From DASVHS01 sp038244815 (GTDB taxonomy: Bacteria; Acidobacteriota; Thermoanaerobaculia; Gp7-AA8), in assembly GCA_038244815.1 (NCBI GenBank), contig JBBRTB010000019.1, positions 1 through 64,000 on the forward strand: 64,000 nt of DNA, given 5' to 3'. Under the pieces are notes generated by a model that had not been told where the DNA came from, ran no database searches, and saw only the letters and a list, made by a program, of their open reading frames with translations. Positions within the stretch are counted from its first letter, which is position 1. Each line of letters starts with the position of its first letter. Shown here piece by piece: positions 25,585 through 34,464 of this stretch. The position numbers were made by a program, and so were the translations under genes.

Positions 25585-27066
25585 GCGCTTCGCGCTCGCG
25601 GCTCTCTCCGGCGTTCTTTTCGCGCTCTCCTTCCCTGATTACTCGGCGGGCTGGCTGGCGTTCTTCGCTCTTCTGCCGGTTCTCGTGGCCATCGCCTCGT
25701 CGAATAGCGGGTGGTCTGCATTCTTCAGCGGCTGGATCTTTCAAACCGTGGCCTGGCTGATGATGGTGCCGTGGGTGATCCGCGTCATGTCACACTACGG
25801 CGGGCTTCCCTACGCCCTCGGTGTGGCGATCTTCGTGGCCATGTCGTTGCTCCTCGGGCTCTACGGTGCCGCGTTCGCCGCGATCGTCTACCGCATCAGG
25901 CGGGGTGACTCGTTCCGCCGCTGGATGCTCGTGCCGCTGGCCTGGGCGGCGATCGAATACGCGCGTACGTATCTCATCACGGGATTCCCGTGGAACCTCG
26001 TGGCCGCCGCGCTCGCCGATTTCCCCTCGCTCATTCAACTGGACCGTTTCGCCGGTCCGTACCTCATCGGCGCGATGACGCTCATCCCCGCTACCGTCGC
26101 GGCGTGGCTGATCATGGCGCGGCCGAACCGCGTGGCCATCACGTTTGCCACCATGGGCACGGTCATCCTGATGTTTTTATGGTGGGCGACCGGCCTCGTC
26201 GCGGCGAAGCTTGTGGTCAGGCCGACGGGAACTCCGCCGGAGGTGGCGGCGCTGCTGCAACCGAACATCTCGCAGGAGATGCGCTGGAGCGAAGCGAACG
26301 TCCTGGAGATCTACCAGCGCATGATGGGGATGACGGAGGAGGCGCTGCGCCACGGGGCGAAGATCGTCATCTGGCCGGAGTCGAGCGTTCCGCTCTCGTT
26401 CTCATCGAACCCGTTCTACCAGGACTCCATCGAAGCGCTCTCGCGCCAGTACGGCGCCGACATCATCCTGGGAAGCGTTGCCGAGGACGCACGGCAGCCC
26501 AGCCGGATCTGGAACGCCGCCTTTCTCGTCAGTGCCGGACGAACGATCGGGCACTACGACAAGATGCATCTCGTGCCGTTCGGCGAGTACGTCCCGTTGC
26601 GGAAGATGCTGTTCTTCGCGCGCAAGCTCGTGCGTGCGGTGGGCGAGTTCGAAGCCGGCACGAACAATCGTCCGCTTCAGGGCCGTCTGCGCTACGGGAT
26701 GGCCATCTGCTACGAGATCGTGTTTCCGCAGATCGCGCGGACGCAGGTCCGCAACGGAGCGGAAGTGCTCGTGACGATCACGAACGACGCCTGGTACGAC
26801 GGAACATCCGCGCCGCGCCAGCACCTCAATCAGGCCCGGCTCCGCGCCGTGGAAGACGACCGCTACCTGCTCCGTGCCGGCACCACCGGCATCTCCGCTG
26901 TGATCGATCCGGCCGGACAGATCGATCAGGAGATCCCCATGGGCCGGTCCGGCATCATCTACGCGAAGTTCCAGCCGCGGTACACGGAAACGCCATACGT
27001 CCGGCTGGGGGACTGGTTCGCCTGGGGGGCGTGTCTGGTCACGGTGGCGGGGATGGTGCGGGGCAA

Positions 27067-27174
<108 letters not shown>

Positions 27175-27182
27175 TTTCTGAT

Positions 27183-28287
27183 ATGAGAGACGACACCCTC
27201 ACCCGCATCGACGACCTCAAGACACGGCTCACCAGTGTCCGGAGTTATCTTTGACCCCGCTTCCGCGCGCAGGGCGCTCGACGAGGTCGAGCGCGAGATG
27301 TCCGCACCCGGTTTCTGGGACAACCCCGAGAAGGCGCAGGACGTAGGGCGGAAGCGCGCCCGCGTCGAGAAGCGCATCCTGTCCGCCTCGGCGCTGGACA
27401 CGAAGTCGGAAGAGCTGGGCGTCCTCCTGGAGCTCCAGAAAGAGGGCGAGAACGTCGACAACGACATCGAGACGCTCGTTTCGCAGCTCGAGGCCGAGAT
27501 CAATCAGGTCGAGCTGACCATGAAGCTCTCCGGCGAGCACGACGACCGCGACGCCATCCTGGCCATCCATCCCGGGGCCGGCGGCACCGAGTCGCAGGAC
27601 TGGGCGGAGATGCTGCTGCGCATGTACCTGCGCTACTGCGAGCGCAAGGGATGGTCGGCGGACATGATCGACTACCAGGCCGGCGAAGAGGCGGGCATCA
27701 AGAGCGCCACGCTCATGGTGCGCGGCGACTACGCGTACGGCTATCTCAAGGCCGAGCGCGGTGTGCACCGGCTCGTGCGCATCTCCCCGTACGACGCCGC
27801 CAAACGGCGGCATACCTCGTTCGCTTCGGTCTACGTCTATCCCGACATCGAGGAAGAAATCGAGATCGAGATCAACGACAAGGAACTACGCGTCGACACG
27901 TACCGTTCGTCCGGCGCCGGCGGCCAGCACGTCAACGTCACCGACTCGGCGGTGCGCATCACCCACCTGCCGTCGGGCATTGTGGTGACGTGCCAGAACG
28001 AGCGCAGCCAGCACAAGAACCGCGATTTCGCCATGAAGCTGCTCAAGACCCGCCTGTATCAGCTGGAGATCGACAAGCGGAAGGAAGAGCAGACCAAGAT
28101 CGAGGGCGAGAAGAAGGACATCGGATTCGGCAGCCAGATCCGCTCGTACGTCCTCCAGCCGTATCAGATGATCAAGGATCTGCGCACCGGTCACGAGGTC
28201 GGCGACGTGCAGCGCATCCTCGACGGCGATCTCGACGAGTTCATCGAGGCTTTCCTGGCCCAGCGCGCAAAGACGAGCGCGGAATGA
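27183..28287 (+). CDS. prfB: peptide chain release factor 2, expressed by +1 frameshifting
   Basis: 367 residues after a +1 shift. Frame 0 starts at the ATG 27183 and stops at the in-frame TGA 27252-27254 after 23 codons; the product continues from GAC at 27253. Domains: N-terminal helical domain, stop-codon recognition loop, and the catalytic SSGAGGQHVN with GGQ. The residue before SGAGGQ is Ser, the active form (E. coli K-12 has Thr246). The recognition tripeptide reads SPY (RISPYDAAKRRHTSF) where RF2 normally has SPF. No SD precedes the start, which lies 9 nt after the repeat tract. Confidence 0.96.
27241..27254 (+). promoter_or_regulatory. programmed +1 frameshift site of prfB
   Basis: GGAGTTATCTTTGAC: an internal SD-like GGAG, then the slippery CTT, the in-frame stop TGA and the following C. 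This is the standard autoregulatory arrangement in which low RF2 favours the shift. Confidence 0.93.
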
Positions 28288-29681
28288 GAGTGTCGTTCTA
28301 CAGCCCGATGCCGCCGTCGAAGACGGGCGTCGCGCACTACGCGGCCATGCTCGTCCCGGCACTGCGAGAGCATGTCGAGATCGACCTCAACCCGGCGACC
28401 CCGCCACCCGGCAACCGGGCGGTCTATCAACTCGGCAACAACCTGCAGCACGAGTTCGTCTATCGCCAGGCCATGACCCATCCCGGCGTCATCGTGCTCC
28501 ACGACGTGGTTCTCCATCACCTGATCGTGGAGATGACGCTCGCCCGCGGCGACGAGGCCGGGTACATCGAGGCCCTTCGCGCCAATCACGGTGAGATGGG
28601 AGCGGCCTCGGCGCGTGGCCGGATCGTCGGTCTGCACGACGAGCTGGCGAATTTTCTGATGCCTGCATCGATCGATGTGGCCAGCCGTTCTCACGCTGTC
28701 ATCGTACACAATCAATACGCGGCCGACCGCCTCCGGTCGTTCGGCTTGGAGACTCCGCTCTTCGTCGTCCCTCATCCCTACGAGCCTCGAACGGAGGCCT
28801 CGAGCCTCGAGCCTCGGGCCTCGGATCACGTTGTGGGAGTGTTCGGCTTCCTGACCTCGGCGAAACGCGCTGAAGTCATCCTGGAGGCGTTTCGCATCGC
28901 CCGCCTGCGCAATCCGAAGTTGCGATTGCTCGTCGTCGGCGAGGCCGCGCCGAACGTCGGCGACATTCGCGGAGACGGGATCACCGTCACCGGCTACGTC
29001 AGCGACGAGCAGTTCGACGGCTATTACGCCCGCGTCGACCGTCTCGTGAATCTGCGCTACCCGTCGGCGGGCGAGAGCTCGGGAACGCTCATTCGCGCCT
29101 TCGAGGCAGGGAAACCGGTGGCCGTGAGCGATTACGCGCAGTTCGCCGAGCTGCCCGACGACATCGTCACGAAGATTCCCTTCGGGGAAGGGGAGGTGGA
29201 TGGGCTCGTCGAGTTCTTCCTCGCAGATCTCCCGTCGCCCGCCGCCGCCCAGAAACGCTGGCTGGAGCAAAACGCGCGGATGGACCTCACAGTCGGGGGA
29301 TACATGGAGGCGCTGCGGGCCGGGCCAGCTTCCGCGACGAATGTTCGCCATCATGCCGCGGAGGGCGGTGCGCTGGCTCTCTTCCCGCAAGTCGCGCTGG
29401 CCTGGGACGGCACGACCGTCACGCTGCGCAACGACGGCGATTTCACGCTGCGCGCGGGCGAATACGGGCAGCCTGGTTATCGGGCCATCCTGAAGGTGTT
29501 CGACGGCGACAAGCAGATCGCCGACCGCTGGGTGGCTCTGTCACGCGATCTCGCTCCCGGCGAAGCGACGCGGATCGAGATGAGCGGCGGCAATCGCCTC
29601 ACTCTCACCAACGCCCTGGAAGGAATCGCGCTCGTCGACGAAACGCCCGCAGCGGAAGTGGAGCTCAGGCGTGTTCGATGA
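28284..29681 (+). CDS. family 4 glycosyltransferase with extra C-terminal beta domain
   Basis: 465 residues. GT-B fold: MRVSFYSPMPPSKTGVAHY at the N-terminus, VIVHNQYAADRLRSFG, then VVGVFGFLTSAKRAEVIL and the donor-site segment LRYPSAGESSGTLIRAFEAGKP. The typical GT4 protein ends near residue 360; the final ~100 residues (PQVALAWDGTTVTLRNDGDF onward) look like a beta-sandwich. A GAGGCCTCGAGCCTCG repeat encodes TEASSLEPRASDH between the two Rossmann domains. Starts inside the prfB stop (ATGA). Substrate unknown. Confidence 0.87.
   Translation: MRVSFYSPMPPSKTGVAHYAAMLVPALREHVEIDLNPATPPPGNRAVYQLGNNLQHEFVYRQAMTHPGVIVLHDVVLHHLIVEMTLARGDEAGYIEALRANHGEMGAASARGRIVGLHDELANFLMPASIDVASRSHAVIVHNQYAADRLRSFGLETPLFVVPHPYEPRTEASSLEPRASDHVVGVFGFLTSAKRAEVILEAFRIARLRNPKLRLLVVGEAAPNVGDIRGDGITVTGYVSDEQFDGYYARVDRLVNLRYPSAGESSGTLIRAFEAGKPVAVSDYAQFAELPDDIVTKIPFGEGEVDGLVEFFLADLPSPAAAQKRWLEQNARMDLTVGGYMEALRAGPASATNVRHHAAEGGALALFPQVALAWDGTTVTLRNDGDFTLRAGEYGQPGYRAILKVFDGDKQIADRWVALSRDLAPGEATRIEMSGGNRLTLTNALEGIALVDETPAAEVELRRVR
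28782..28824. repeat. GAGCCTC/GAGGCCT repeat inside the GT4 gene
   Basis: About five degenerate 7-bp units, in frame, at the junction between the two Rossmann domains. Complementary in composition to the unit inside the first GT4 gene and to the intergenic tract at 30.74 kb. Confidence 0.8.
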
Positions 29682-30243
29682 CGCCGCTCTGGGCAGGCTT
29701 CGTGAGATCTTCGCGCGCCGGGTCTCCGTCGCCATCGAGGCCCCCGATCTGCGGCACGCCTGCGTGCTGATTCCGCTCGTGCCCGCTCATGGGGGGTGGT
29801 CCGTGCTGCTGACGCGCCGGGCCGAGAACATGGCCTCGCACAGCGGGCAGATCGCGTTTCCCGGCGGCGGAGTCGAGGATGGCGAGTCTCTTCCCGATGC
29901 CGCGGTCCGCGAGGCCGAAGAGGAAGTGGGCATTCCTCGGGCCGAGGTCGAGCTGATCGGCCGTCTGGACGATCTCGTCACCAACAGCGGCTACCTCGTC
30001 ACTCCGTTCGCCGGGGTGATCCACCAGCCCTTTCAGCGGATCATCCAGGAGTCGGAAGTCGTCGACGTGTTCGAGGTTCCGCTCAATGTCCTTCTGGATC
30101 CGGCCAAACCCGAGGTTCGCTACGTTTCCTACCGGGAACGGCAGTACCCGGCGTATTTTTACCCGTACGAGCAATACGAGATCTGGGGCCTGACCGGGAG
30201 GATGCTCAAAACGTTCCTCGATATGGTCTGGCTCGCTGTTTGA
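29671..30243 (+). CDS. NUDIX hydrolase, CoA pyrophosphatase (NudL) type
   Basis: 190 residues. The NUDIX box is complete (GGVEDGE with REAEEEVG: G5xE7xREUxEExGU). The upstream segment LLTRRAENMASHSGQIAFPG is the UPF0035/PCD1 signature that goes with hydrolysis of CoA to 4'-phosphopantetheine and 3',5'-ADP. Start at the GTG 29671, overlapping the GT4 stop by 11 bases; a later ATG is too short. Cytoplasmic. Confidence 0.92.
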   Translation: MFDDAALGRLREIFARRVSVAIEAPDLRHACVLIPLVPAHGGWSVLLTRRAENMASHSGQIAFPGGGVEDGESLPDAAVREAEEEVGIPRAEVELIGRLDDLVTNSGYLVTPFAGVIHQPFQRIIQESEVVDVFEVPLNVLLDPAKPEVRYVSYRERQYPAYFYPYEQYEIWGLTGRMLKTFLDMVWLAV

Positions 30244-30269
30244 ACTGTTCAGTCTGAGGAGGAACTTCT

Positions 30270-30737
30270 ATGGCTGCTTCAAAAAAGGGAAAGGTCTCAC
30301 TGGCCGACGAGGATCGCCGCTATCTTTCCGAGCGTCTCGGTGAGGCGCGACAGGCCGGTGCCGCGATCGGCGAGGAGTGGGAGGAAAGTCTGTTCGAGGC
30401 GCTGGAGCGTTTTGGCCTGAGCAGCGACCGCGTGGCACGCCTGCGTGGAGCCATCGATCAGATGGACGTGCGCGAGTCGGTCGACAAGGCGCAGGAGTAC
30501 CTGTCCGAGCAGATCGAAAACGCTCGCGACTACGCGCGCGACAATCCGAAGAAGGTGATCGGCGGCGCCGCGGGCGTTCTGGTCGGAGCGTCACTGCTGG
30601 CCATCGCCCTGCGCCGCGCCGCGGGTGAGGATCGCAAAAAGGCATCGAAGTCTGCGCCGGCCGCGCCGCCTGCTTCGTCGGCGAAGAAGAAGAGCAGCAA
30701 AAAGGCCCCGGCGAAGAAGTCTTCGAAGAAGCGTTAA
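30270..30737 (+). CDS. DUF883-like membrane-anchored protein with histone-H1-like tail
   Basis: 155 residues. A helical N-terminal region (about 1-90), then ARDNPKKVIGGAAGVLVGAS, a Gly-zipper membrane helix preceded by the DNPKK signature of ElaB/YqjD (DUF883) proteins that attach stationary-phase ribosomes to the inner membrane. It continues into a Lys/Ala/Pro/Ser-rich tail (SSAKKKSSKKAPAKKSSKKR) like eukaryotic H1, which ElaB-type proteins lack. A very strong SD (GAGGAGGAAC) precedes the ATG. DNA, RNA or polyphosphate binding by the tail is inference. Confidence 0.8.
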   Translation: MAASKKGKVSLADEDRRYLSERLGEARQAGAAIGEEWEESLFEALERFGLSSDRVARLRGAIDQMDVRESVDKAQEYLSEQIENARDYARDNPKKVIGGAAGVLVGASLLAIALRRAAGEDRKKASKSAPAAPPASSAKKKSSKKAPAKKSSKKR

Positions 30738-30740
30738 CGG

Positions 30741-30800
30741 TGGGCCTCGGGCCTCGGGCCTCGGGCCTCGGATGGGTCTTTGAAGCCCGAGGCCGAGGCC
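30741..30800. terminator. GGGCCTC tandem repeat hairpin between convergent genes
   Basis: Four GGGCCTC units (30741-30771) and a complementary GCCCGAGGCCGAGGCC (30785-30800) can pair across 14 nt. It lies exactly between the DUF883-like gene and the convergent thioredoxin-fold gene, whose stop codon begins at 30800. Probable bidirectional terminator or repeat. Confidence 0.55.
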
Positions 30801-31885
30801 TACTTCTTCAGCAGGTTGGCGACGTACGACTCGAGCGCTTTGCCATCGTCGCCGGGATCGACATACACGCCGTTGACCATGTACGTCGGCGTGGCGCGGA
30901 CGTCGTTGGAGAACGCTGCGCCGACACCCTTCATCAGCTCGTCGCGTAGTGCGTCGGAGACGATGTCGGCGTCGTAGCGCTTGAGGTCGAGGTCGTGGTC
31001 CTGCGCGAACCCGCGCGCGAAGTCATCGAGCGTGAACGTGCTCAGCTTGTCCTGGTTCGCGTAGATCTGTTTCTTGTACTCCCAGAACGCCTCGGGCTTC
31101 TGGCGGTAGATGGCCCGGCCGGCCATGGCCGCGGCGAAGGCCCAGGGGTGTGCGGTGACCAGCGGCAGGTCGTAACGGATGTAACGCACCTGCTCGGGAT
31201 ATTTCTCGACGATCGGATCGACGTAATGCGCGGCGTGCTGGCACGACGGGCACTGAAAGTCGGAGAACTCCACGACCGTCACTTCCGGCTTGGTGGCGCC
31301 GCGCGCGGGCGCGGTGGCCAGTTCGGGCTGGAACGCCTTCAGCCGCGCCGCGGCCGGGTCGGCATCGGCCGGCCGGAAGTGGCCGAGGAAAAGAACCTTG
31401 CCGTCAGGATCCATCTCGCCTTCGATAGGGACATTGCCGTGCTCGGTCATCTCCAGCAGAGTGACCGGAAGAAGACCGTTGCGCGTGCGCACGCGCTCGA
31501 TGACCGGAGTGAAGTTCTCCTGCAGGCGGGTCCAGGCGAAGTTCCTGATCTTTTCCTCGAGCGTCTTGCCTGCGACGTCATCGTCGATCATCCAGGGAAG
31601 CCCGAGATAAAAGTCGCCGCTCGGCGCCATCACCATCAGATACTGCGCCTCACAGGCCGCGCGCGGCGCTTCGATGCGGATGAGCGAGCCGCTCATCCGT
31701 GGCGGAAGCCTGCCGGGAAACTCGATGCTGGAGATCTTCATGTCCGCGCAAACCGGGACCGACTGGCGCACCAGATTCTCGGTCTTCGGGTCGAGCTTCG
31801 TCGTGTCCGCCGGTTTCTGCGGTTCCTGGGCGAAGGTGGAGGTGGCCAGGGCGAGCGCCACCGCTGCAAACAGTATCGTTCTCAT
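30800..31885 (-). CDS. periplasmic DsbA/TrxA-fold thiol protein
   Basis: 361 residues, with a signal peptide (MRTILFAAVALALATSTFAQ). The first half (about 45-200) is a domain of unknown fold; the second half is a thioredoxin-like DsbA/DsbG domain with CPSC in FSDFQCPSCQHAAHYV, cis-Pro segment ATPTYMVNG, and a DsbA-type helical insertion. Such two-part proteins resemble DsbC/G-like isomerases or thiol-dependent reductases. Start at the ATG 31885; no SD. Its position 31 bases after the dipeptidase stop makes cotranscription with it likely. Confidence 0.87.
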   Translation of the reverse strand: MRTILFAAVALALATSTFAQEPQKPADTTKLDPKTENLVRQSVPVCADMKISSIEFPGRLPPRMSGSLIRIEAPRAACEAQYLMVMAPSGDFYLGLPWMIDDDVAGKTLEEKIRNFAWTRLQENFTPVIERVRTRNGLLPVTLLEMTEHGNVPIEGEMDPDGKVLFLGHFRPADADPAAARLKAFQPELATAPARGATKPEVTVVEFSDFQCPSCQHAAHYVDPIVEKYPEQVRYIRYDLPLVTAHPWAFAAAMAGRAIYRQKPEAFWEYKKQIYANQDKLSTFTLDDFARGFAQDHDLDLKRYDADIVSDALRDELMKGVGAAFSNDVRATPTYMVNGVYVDPGDDGKALESYVANLLKK

Positions 31886-31916
31886 GCGTGCGTCGAAACG
31901 GCTGCGTACGCCAGCC

Positions 31917-33119
31917 TCATTCCGCTCCCGGCGATTGTTTCTGCAGGTTTCGCGAGATCCGCTCGACCTCGGCGAAGACACGCATGAAGTTCCCTCCCAT
32001 GATCTTGTCGATGTCGGCCTGGGAGTGGCCGCGCCGCCGGAGCTCCGCCGGGATCTTCTTCAGGTCGCTCACATCCTCCATCCCTTCGGGCGTCGTGGGA
32101 ATGCCGTCGAAGTCGGATCCGAGGCCGACGTGGTCGATGCCGGCGACTTTCACCATGTGGTCGATGTGATCGACGATGCGCGTCCAGAGCACCTTCGGTA
32201 GCGGGTTGGCATCCATCAGCGCCTTTTCGGCGCGGTCGTACTCCGGTGTGTCCTCGCCGTATTGCTTCTTCAGCGCTTCGACCTGCGGGTCAAGAAGCTT
32301 GTCACGCTCCGCCGACGCCTGGGCCTGCTCGGTGGAGAGGAACGCCGGATAGAAGTTCACCATGGCCACGCCGCCGTTCTTCGACAGCGCTCGCAGCATG
32401 TCGTCGGTCATGTTGCGTTTGTGCTCGGCGAGGGCGCGGGATGACGAGTGCGACGCGATCACCGGCGCCTTCGTCGTCTCGATCACGTCGTAGAACGTCT
32501 TGTCGCTGACGTGCGAGATGTCGACGAGCATGCCCAGTCGATTCATCTCGTGAACGACGTCGCGGCCGAACGGAGTCAGGCCGTTGTGCTTCGGTTCATC
32601 GCCGGACGAGTCCGCCCAGTCGTTCGAGTTCGTGTGTGTGAGCGTCATGTAGCGCGCGCCGAAGCGGTAGAAGGCCCGCAGCAGCTCGAGCGAGTCTTCG
32701 ATGGCGTGACCGCCTTCGATGCCGATGAGGATGGCCCGGCGGCCGCTCTTCACGGTGTTCTCGATGTCGGTGGTCGAGGCGGCGAAGCGGACCAGCCGCG
32801 GATAGCCGTCCGCCATCTCATGGATGGTCTCCATGATTTTCATGCAGTACGCGGCCGCGCCGTTGCCGGCGTATTTCTTCGGCACGTAAGCGGCGAAGAA
32901 CTCCGCGTCCAGGCCGCCTTCCTTCATCCGCGCGTAGTCGAACATCCCGGTGGAGTTGCGGACGCCGAGGTCGAACTTGTGCTTGAGGTACTCGGTCGGT
33001 GTGTCGGCGTGGGTGTCGACGGTGATGGAGCGTGGTGCCGGCGAGGCCGTGGTTTTCTTTGTTGCGGCGGAGAGGGGGAGGGCGAGGAGAAGCGTGAGGA
33101 GGAGAATCATTCGGCGCAT
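31917..33119 (-). CDS. membrane dipeptidase (peptidase family M19)
   Basis: 400 residues, with a lipoprotein-less signal peptide (RMILLLTLLLALPLSA). Zinc ligands fit the renal-dipeptidase family: DTHADTP, IGIEGGHAIED, ISHVSDKTF and ASHSSSR, and the final SDFDG. It cleaves dipeptides, and in homologues also D-amino acid-containing ones. The neighbour is a thioredoxin-fold protein; no clear pathway. Start is the ATG 33119, with MRRM, preceded by a -10 box. Confidence 0.93.
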   Translation of the reverse strand: MRRMILLLTLLLALPLSAATKKTTASPAPRSITVDTHADTPTEYLKHKFDLGVRNSTGMFDYARMKEGGLDAEFFAAYVPKKYAGNGAAAYCMKIMETIHEMADGYPRLVRFAASTTDIENTVKSGRRAILIGIEGGHAIEDSLELLRAFYRFGARYMTLTHTNSNDWADSSGDEPKHNGLTPFGRDVVHEMNRLGMLVDISHVSDKTFYDVIETTKAPVIASHSSSRALAEHKRNMTDDMLRALSKNGGVAMVNFYPAFLSTEQAQASAERDKLLDPQVEALKKQYGEDTPEYDRAEKALMDANPLPKVLWTRIVDHIDHMVKVAGIDHVGLGSDFDGIPTTPEGMEDVSDLKKIPAELRRRGHSQADIDKIMGGNFMRVFAEVERISRNLQKQSPGAE

Positions 33120-33127
33120 GAGGCCGG

Positions 33128-33133
33128 ATCGTA
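33128..33133 (-). promoter_or_regulatory. candidate -10 box (TACGAT) before the dipeptidase gene
   Basis: TACGAT ends 8 nt before the ATG at 33119, without SD. A TGACG, contributed by the adjacent repeat element at about 33151, sits near -35 distance. Confidence 0.45.
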
Positions 33134-33150
33134 GCAGGGACAGGCCCTAA

Positions 33151-33219
33151 CGTCATTCCGAGCGCCGACGCGTCGCCCCCGCCCAGATTCCTCGCCGTCT
33201 TCGCGGCTCGGAATGACGG
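33151..33219. repeat. short copy of the GTCATTCCGAGC element
   Basis: Begins CGTCATTCCGAGCGCC and ends GCGGCTCGGAATGACG, with the inner part deleted (69 bp). Terminal inverted repeat GTCATTCCGAGC / GCTCGGAATGAC is perfect. Confidence 0.9.
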
Positions 33220-33240
33220 CGGTGGCGGGTTGCGACCCTA

Positions 33241-33336
33241 CGTCATTCCGAGCGCCGCAGAGCGCGAGGAATCCGGGTGGCGGAGCGTTCGCCTCCCGCC
33301 CGGATTCCTCGCCGTCTTCGCGGCTCGAAATGACGG
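33241..33336. repeat. full-length copy of the GTCATTCCGAGC element (96 bp)
   Basis: Left part GTCATTCCGAGCGCCGCAGA, then GAGGAATCCGGG, a ~20-bp centre, then CCCGGATTCCTCG and a right end GCTCGAAATGAC (one mismatch). Both outer and inner arms are inverted. The CBS gene's stop codon begins at the base after it. Confidence 0.92.
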
Positions 33337-33783
33337 CTAGTTGTTCGCGGGTCCCTTCGAGATGTTCTCGACGGTTCGGCCGAGTTTGCCGTCCTGGTTC
33401 GTGTCGTCGGCGATGTCTTTCATCGACACGATGCCGACGAGCTCCTGGTTGGCGTTCACGACGGGCAGGCGGCGGATCTGCGCGCCGCTCATGAGGTCGA
33501 ATACCTCACGCACGGAGGCATCGTCACGCACGCTGCGCACCGACTTCGACATGACCTCGTGGACGCGGCATTTGTCGAGATCCCTCCCGTCGGCGACCGC
33601 GCGCACGACGATGTCGCGGTCCGTGATCAGTCCGATGATCTTCCTGCCGTCCACGACCGGCACGACGCCCGTGTCCGAGTCACGCATGATGCGCGCAACG
33701 TCGAGCACGGTGTCCTTGTCCGTCACCGTCCGGGGATTCGCCGTCATCACGTCACGGACGTGCTTGTCCTGCTGTTGAGCCAT
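33337..33783 (-). CDS. CBS-pair domain protein
   Basis: 148 residues: two CBS domains (about 8-60 and 75-130) with VMTANPRTVTDKDTVLDVA, DTGVVPVVDGRKIIGLITDRD, and MSGAQIRRLPVVN. CBS pairs bind adenosyl nucleotides and act as energy or ionic-strength sensors. The GGGAGGAC-type SD before the ATG (33786-33793 region) is good, unlike the leaderless neighbours. Its stop abuts the repeat element. Target unknown. Confidence 0.9.
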   Translation of the reverse strand: MAQQQDKHVRDVMTANPRTVTDKDTVLDVARIMRDSDTGVVPVVDGRKIIGLITDRDIVVRAVADGRDLDKCRVHEVMSKSVRSVRDDASVREVFDLMSGAQIRRLPVVNANQELVGIVSMKDIADDTNQDGKLGRTVENISKGPANN

Positions 33784-33833
33784 TGTTGTCCTCCCGTGAA
33801 GGAAGGAGCAAGAGGCATACCGCGATCCGGGGA

Positions 33834-34415
33834 TCAGAAGCCGATGCGAAAGCCGGCCGATGCGGTGAGGTAGCGCGGACGGAAATCGGCGTTCGTGAAG
33901 TGGTATGTGGCCGCGGCGATGAATCCGTACGTGCGTGTGATCGGGAAATCGGCGGTCACGCCGATCGGGAACCCGTAGTCGGTCATCGAGCCGTACCCGC
34001 TCGCTGTGTGACGGTACATGCCAACGCCGGCGAACAGTCCGGTCGAACCGAACGGCTCGGAGAAACGGTACTCAATCAGCCCTTCCGCATGCTGGACCTG
34101 ACCTTCGACATCGTGACGGACCTTGACGGTGTCGGCCCCACGCTGTTCGGTCTCGGCGAATCCGATCGGCCCGTCGATGCGGCCGACCTGGACCTTGAAC
34201 ATCGTTCCGGGGTCCACCTGGATGGCGTAGTAGATGTCCACCGCCGAGTTGGAGAAGCTGAATCCGGGGTTCAGGAGCTGGGTTCCAGTGGCTGGCTCGT
34301 TGTGCTTGGCCACCCGCTTGCTTCCGCCGAACAGCACGCCGAATTCGGTCGTCTGGGCGGCCAATGGGGCGGCGAGGATCAACGAAAACGCGACGGTGAA
34401 CGCGGCCTTGCGCAT
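33834..34415 (-). CDS. outer-membrane beta-barrel protein (OmpW/OmpA-barrel type)
   Basis: 193 residues. Signal peptide MRKAAFTVAFSLILAAPLAA, then alternating hydrophobic strands and the C-terminal aromatic pattern LTASAGFRIGF that the BAM complex recognises in outer-membrane proteins. Features FAGVGMYRHTASGYGS and ATYHFTNADFRPRY are barrel strands with loops. No plug or OmpA-type periplasmic domain is seen. Function unknown. Start 34415 chosen because the -10 box sits 7 nt before it. Confidence 0.8.
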   Translation of the reverse strand: MRKAAFTVAFSLILAAPLAAQTTEFGVLFGGSKRVAKHNEPATGTQLLNPGFSFSNSAVDIYYAIQVDPGTMFKVQVGRIDGPIGFAETEQRGADTVKVRHDVEGQVQHAEGLIEYRFSEPFGSTGLFAGVGMYRHTASGYGSMTDYGFPIGVTADFPITRTYGFIAAATYHFTNADFRPRYLTASAGFRIGF

Positions 34416-34422
34416 GGCGGGC

Positions 34423-34428
34423 ACTATA
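34423..34428 (-). promoter_or_regulatory. leaderless promoter (-35 TTGTCC, -10 TATAGT) of the barrel protein
   Basis: TATAGT ends 7 nt before the ATG 34415 and TTGTCC lies 17 bp further upstream. No SD. Confidence 0.6.
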
Positions 34429-34464
34429 AGCGATGGGTACATTGCGGACAACTCCTCAACTAGA

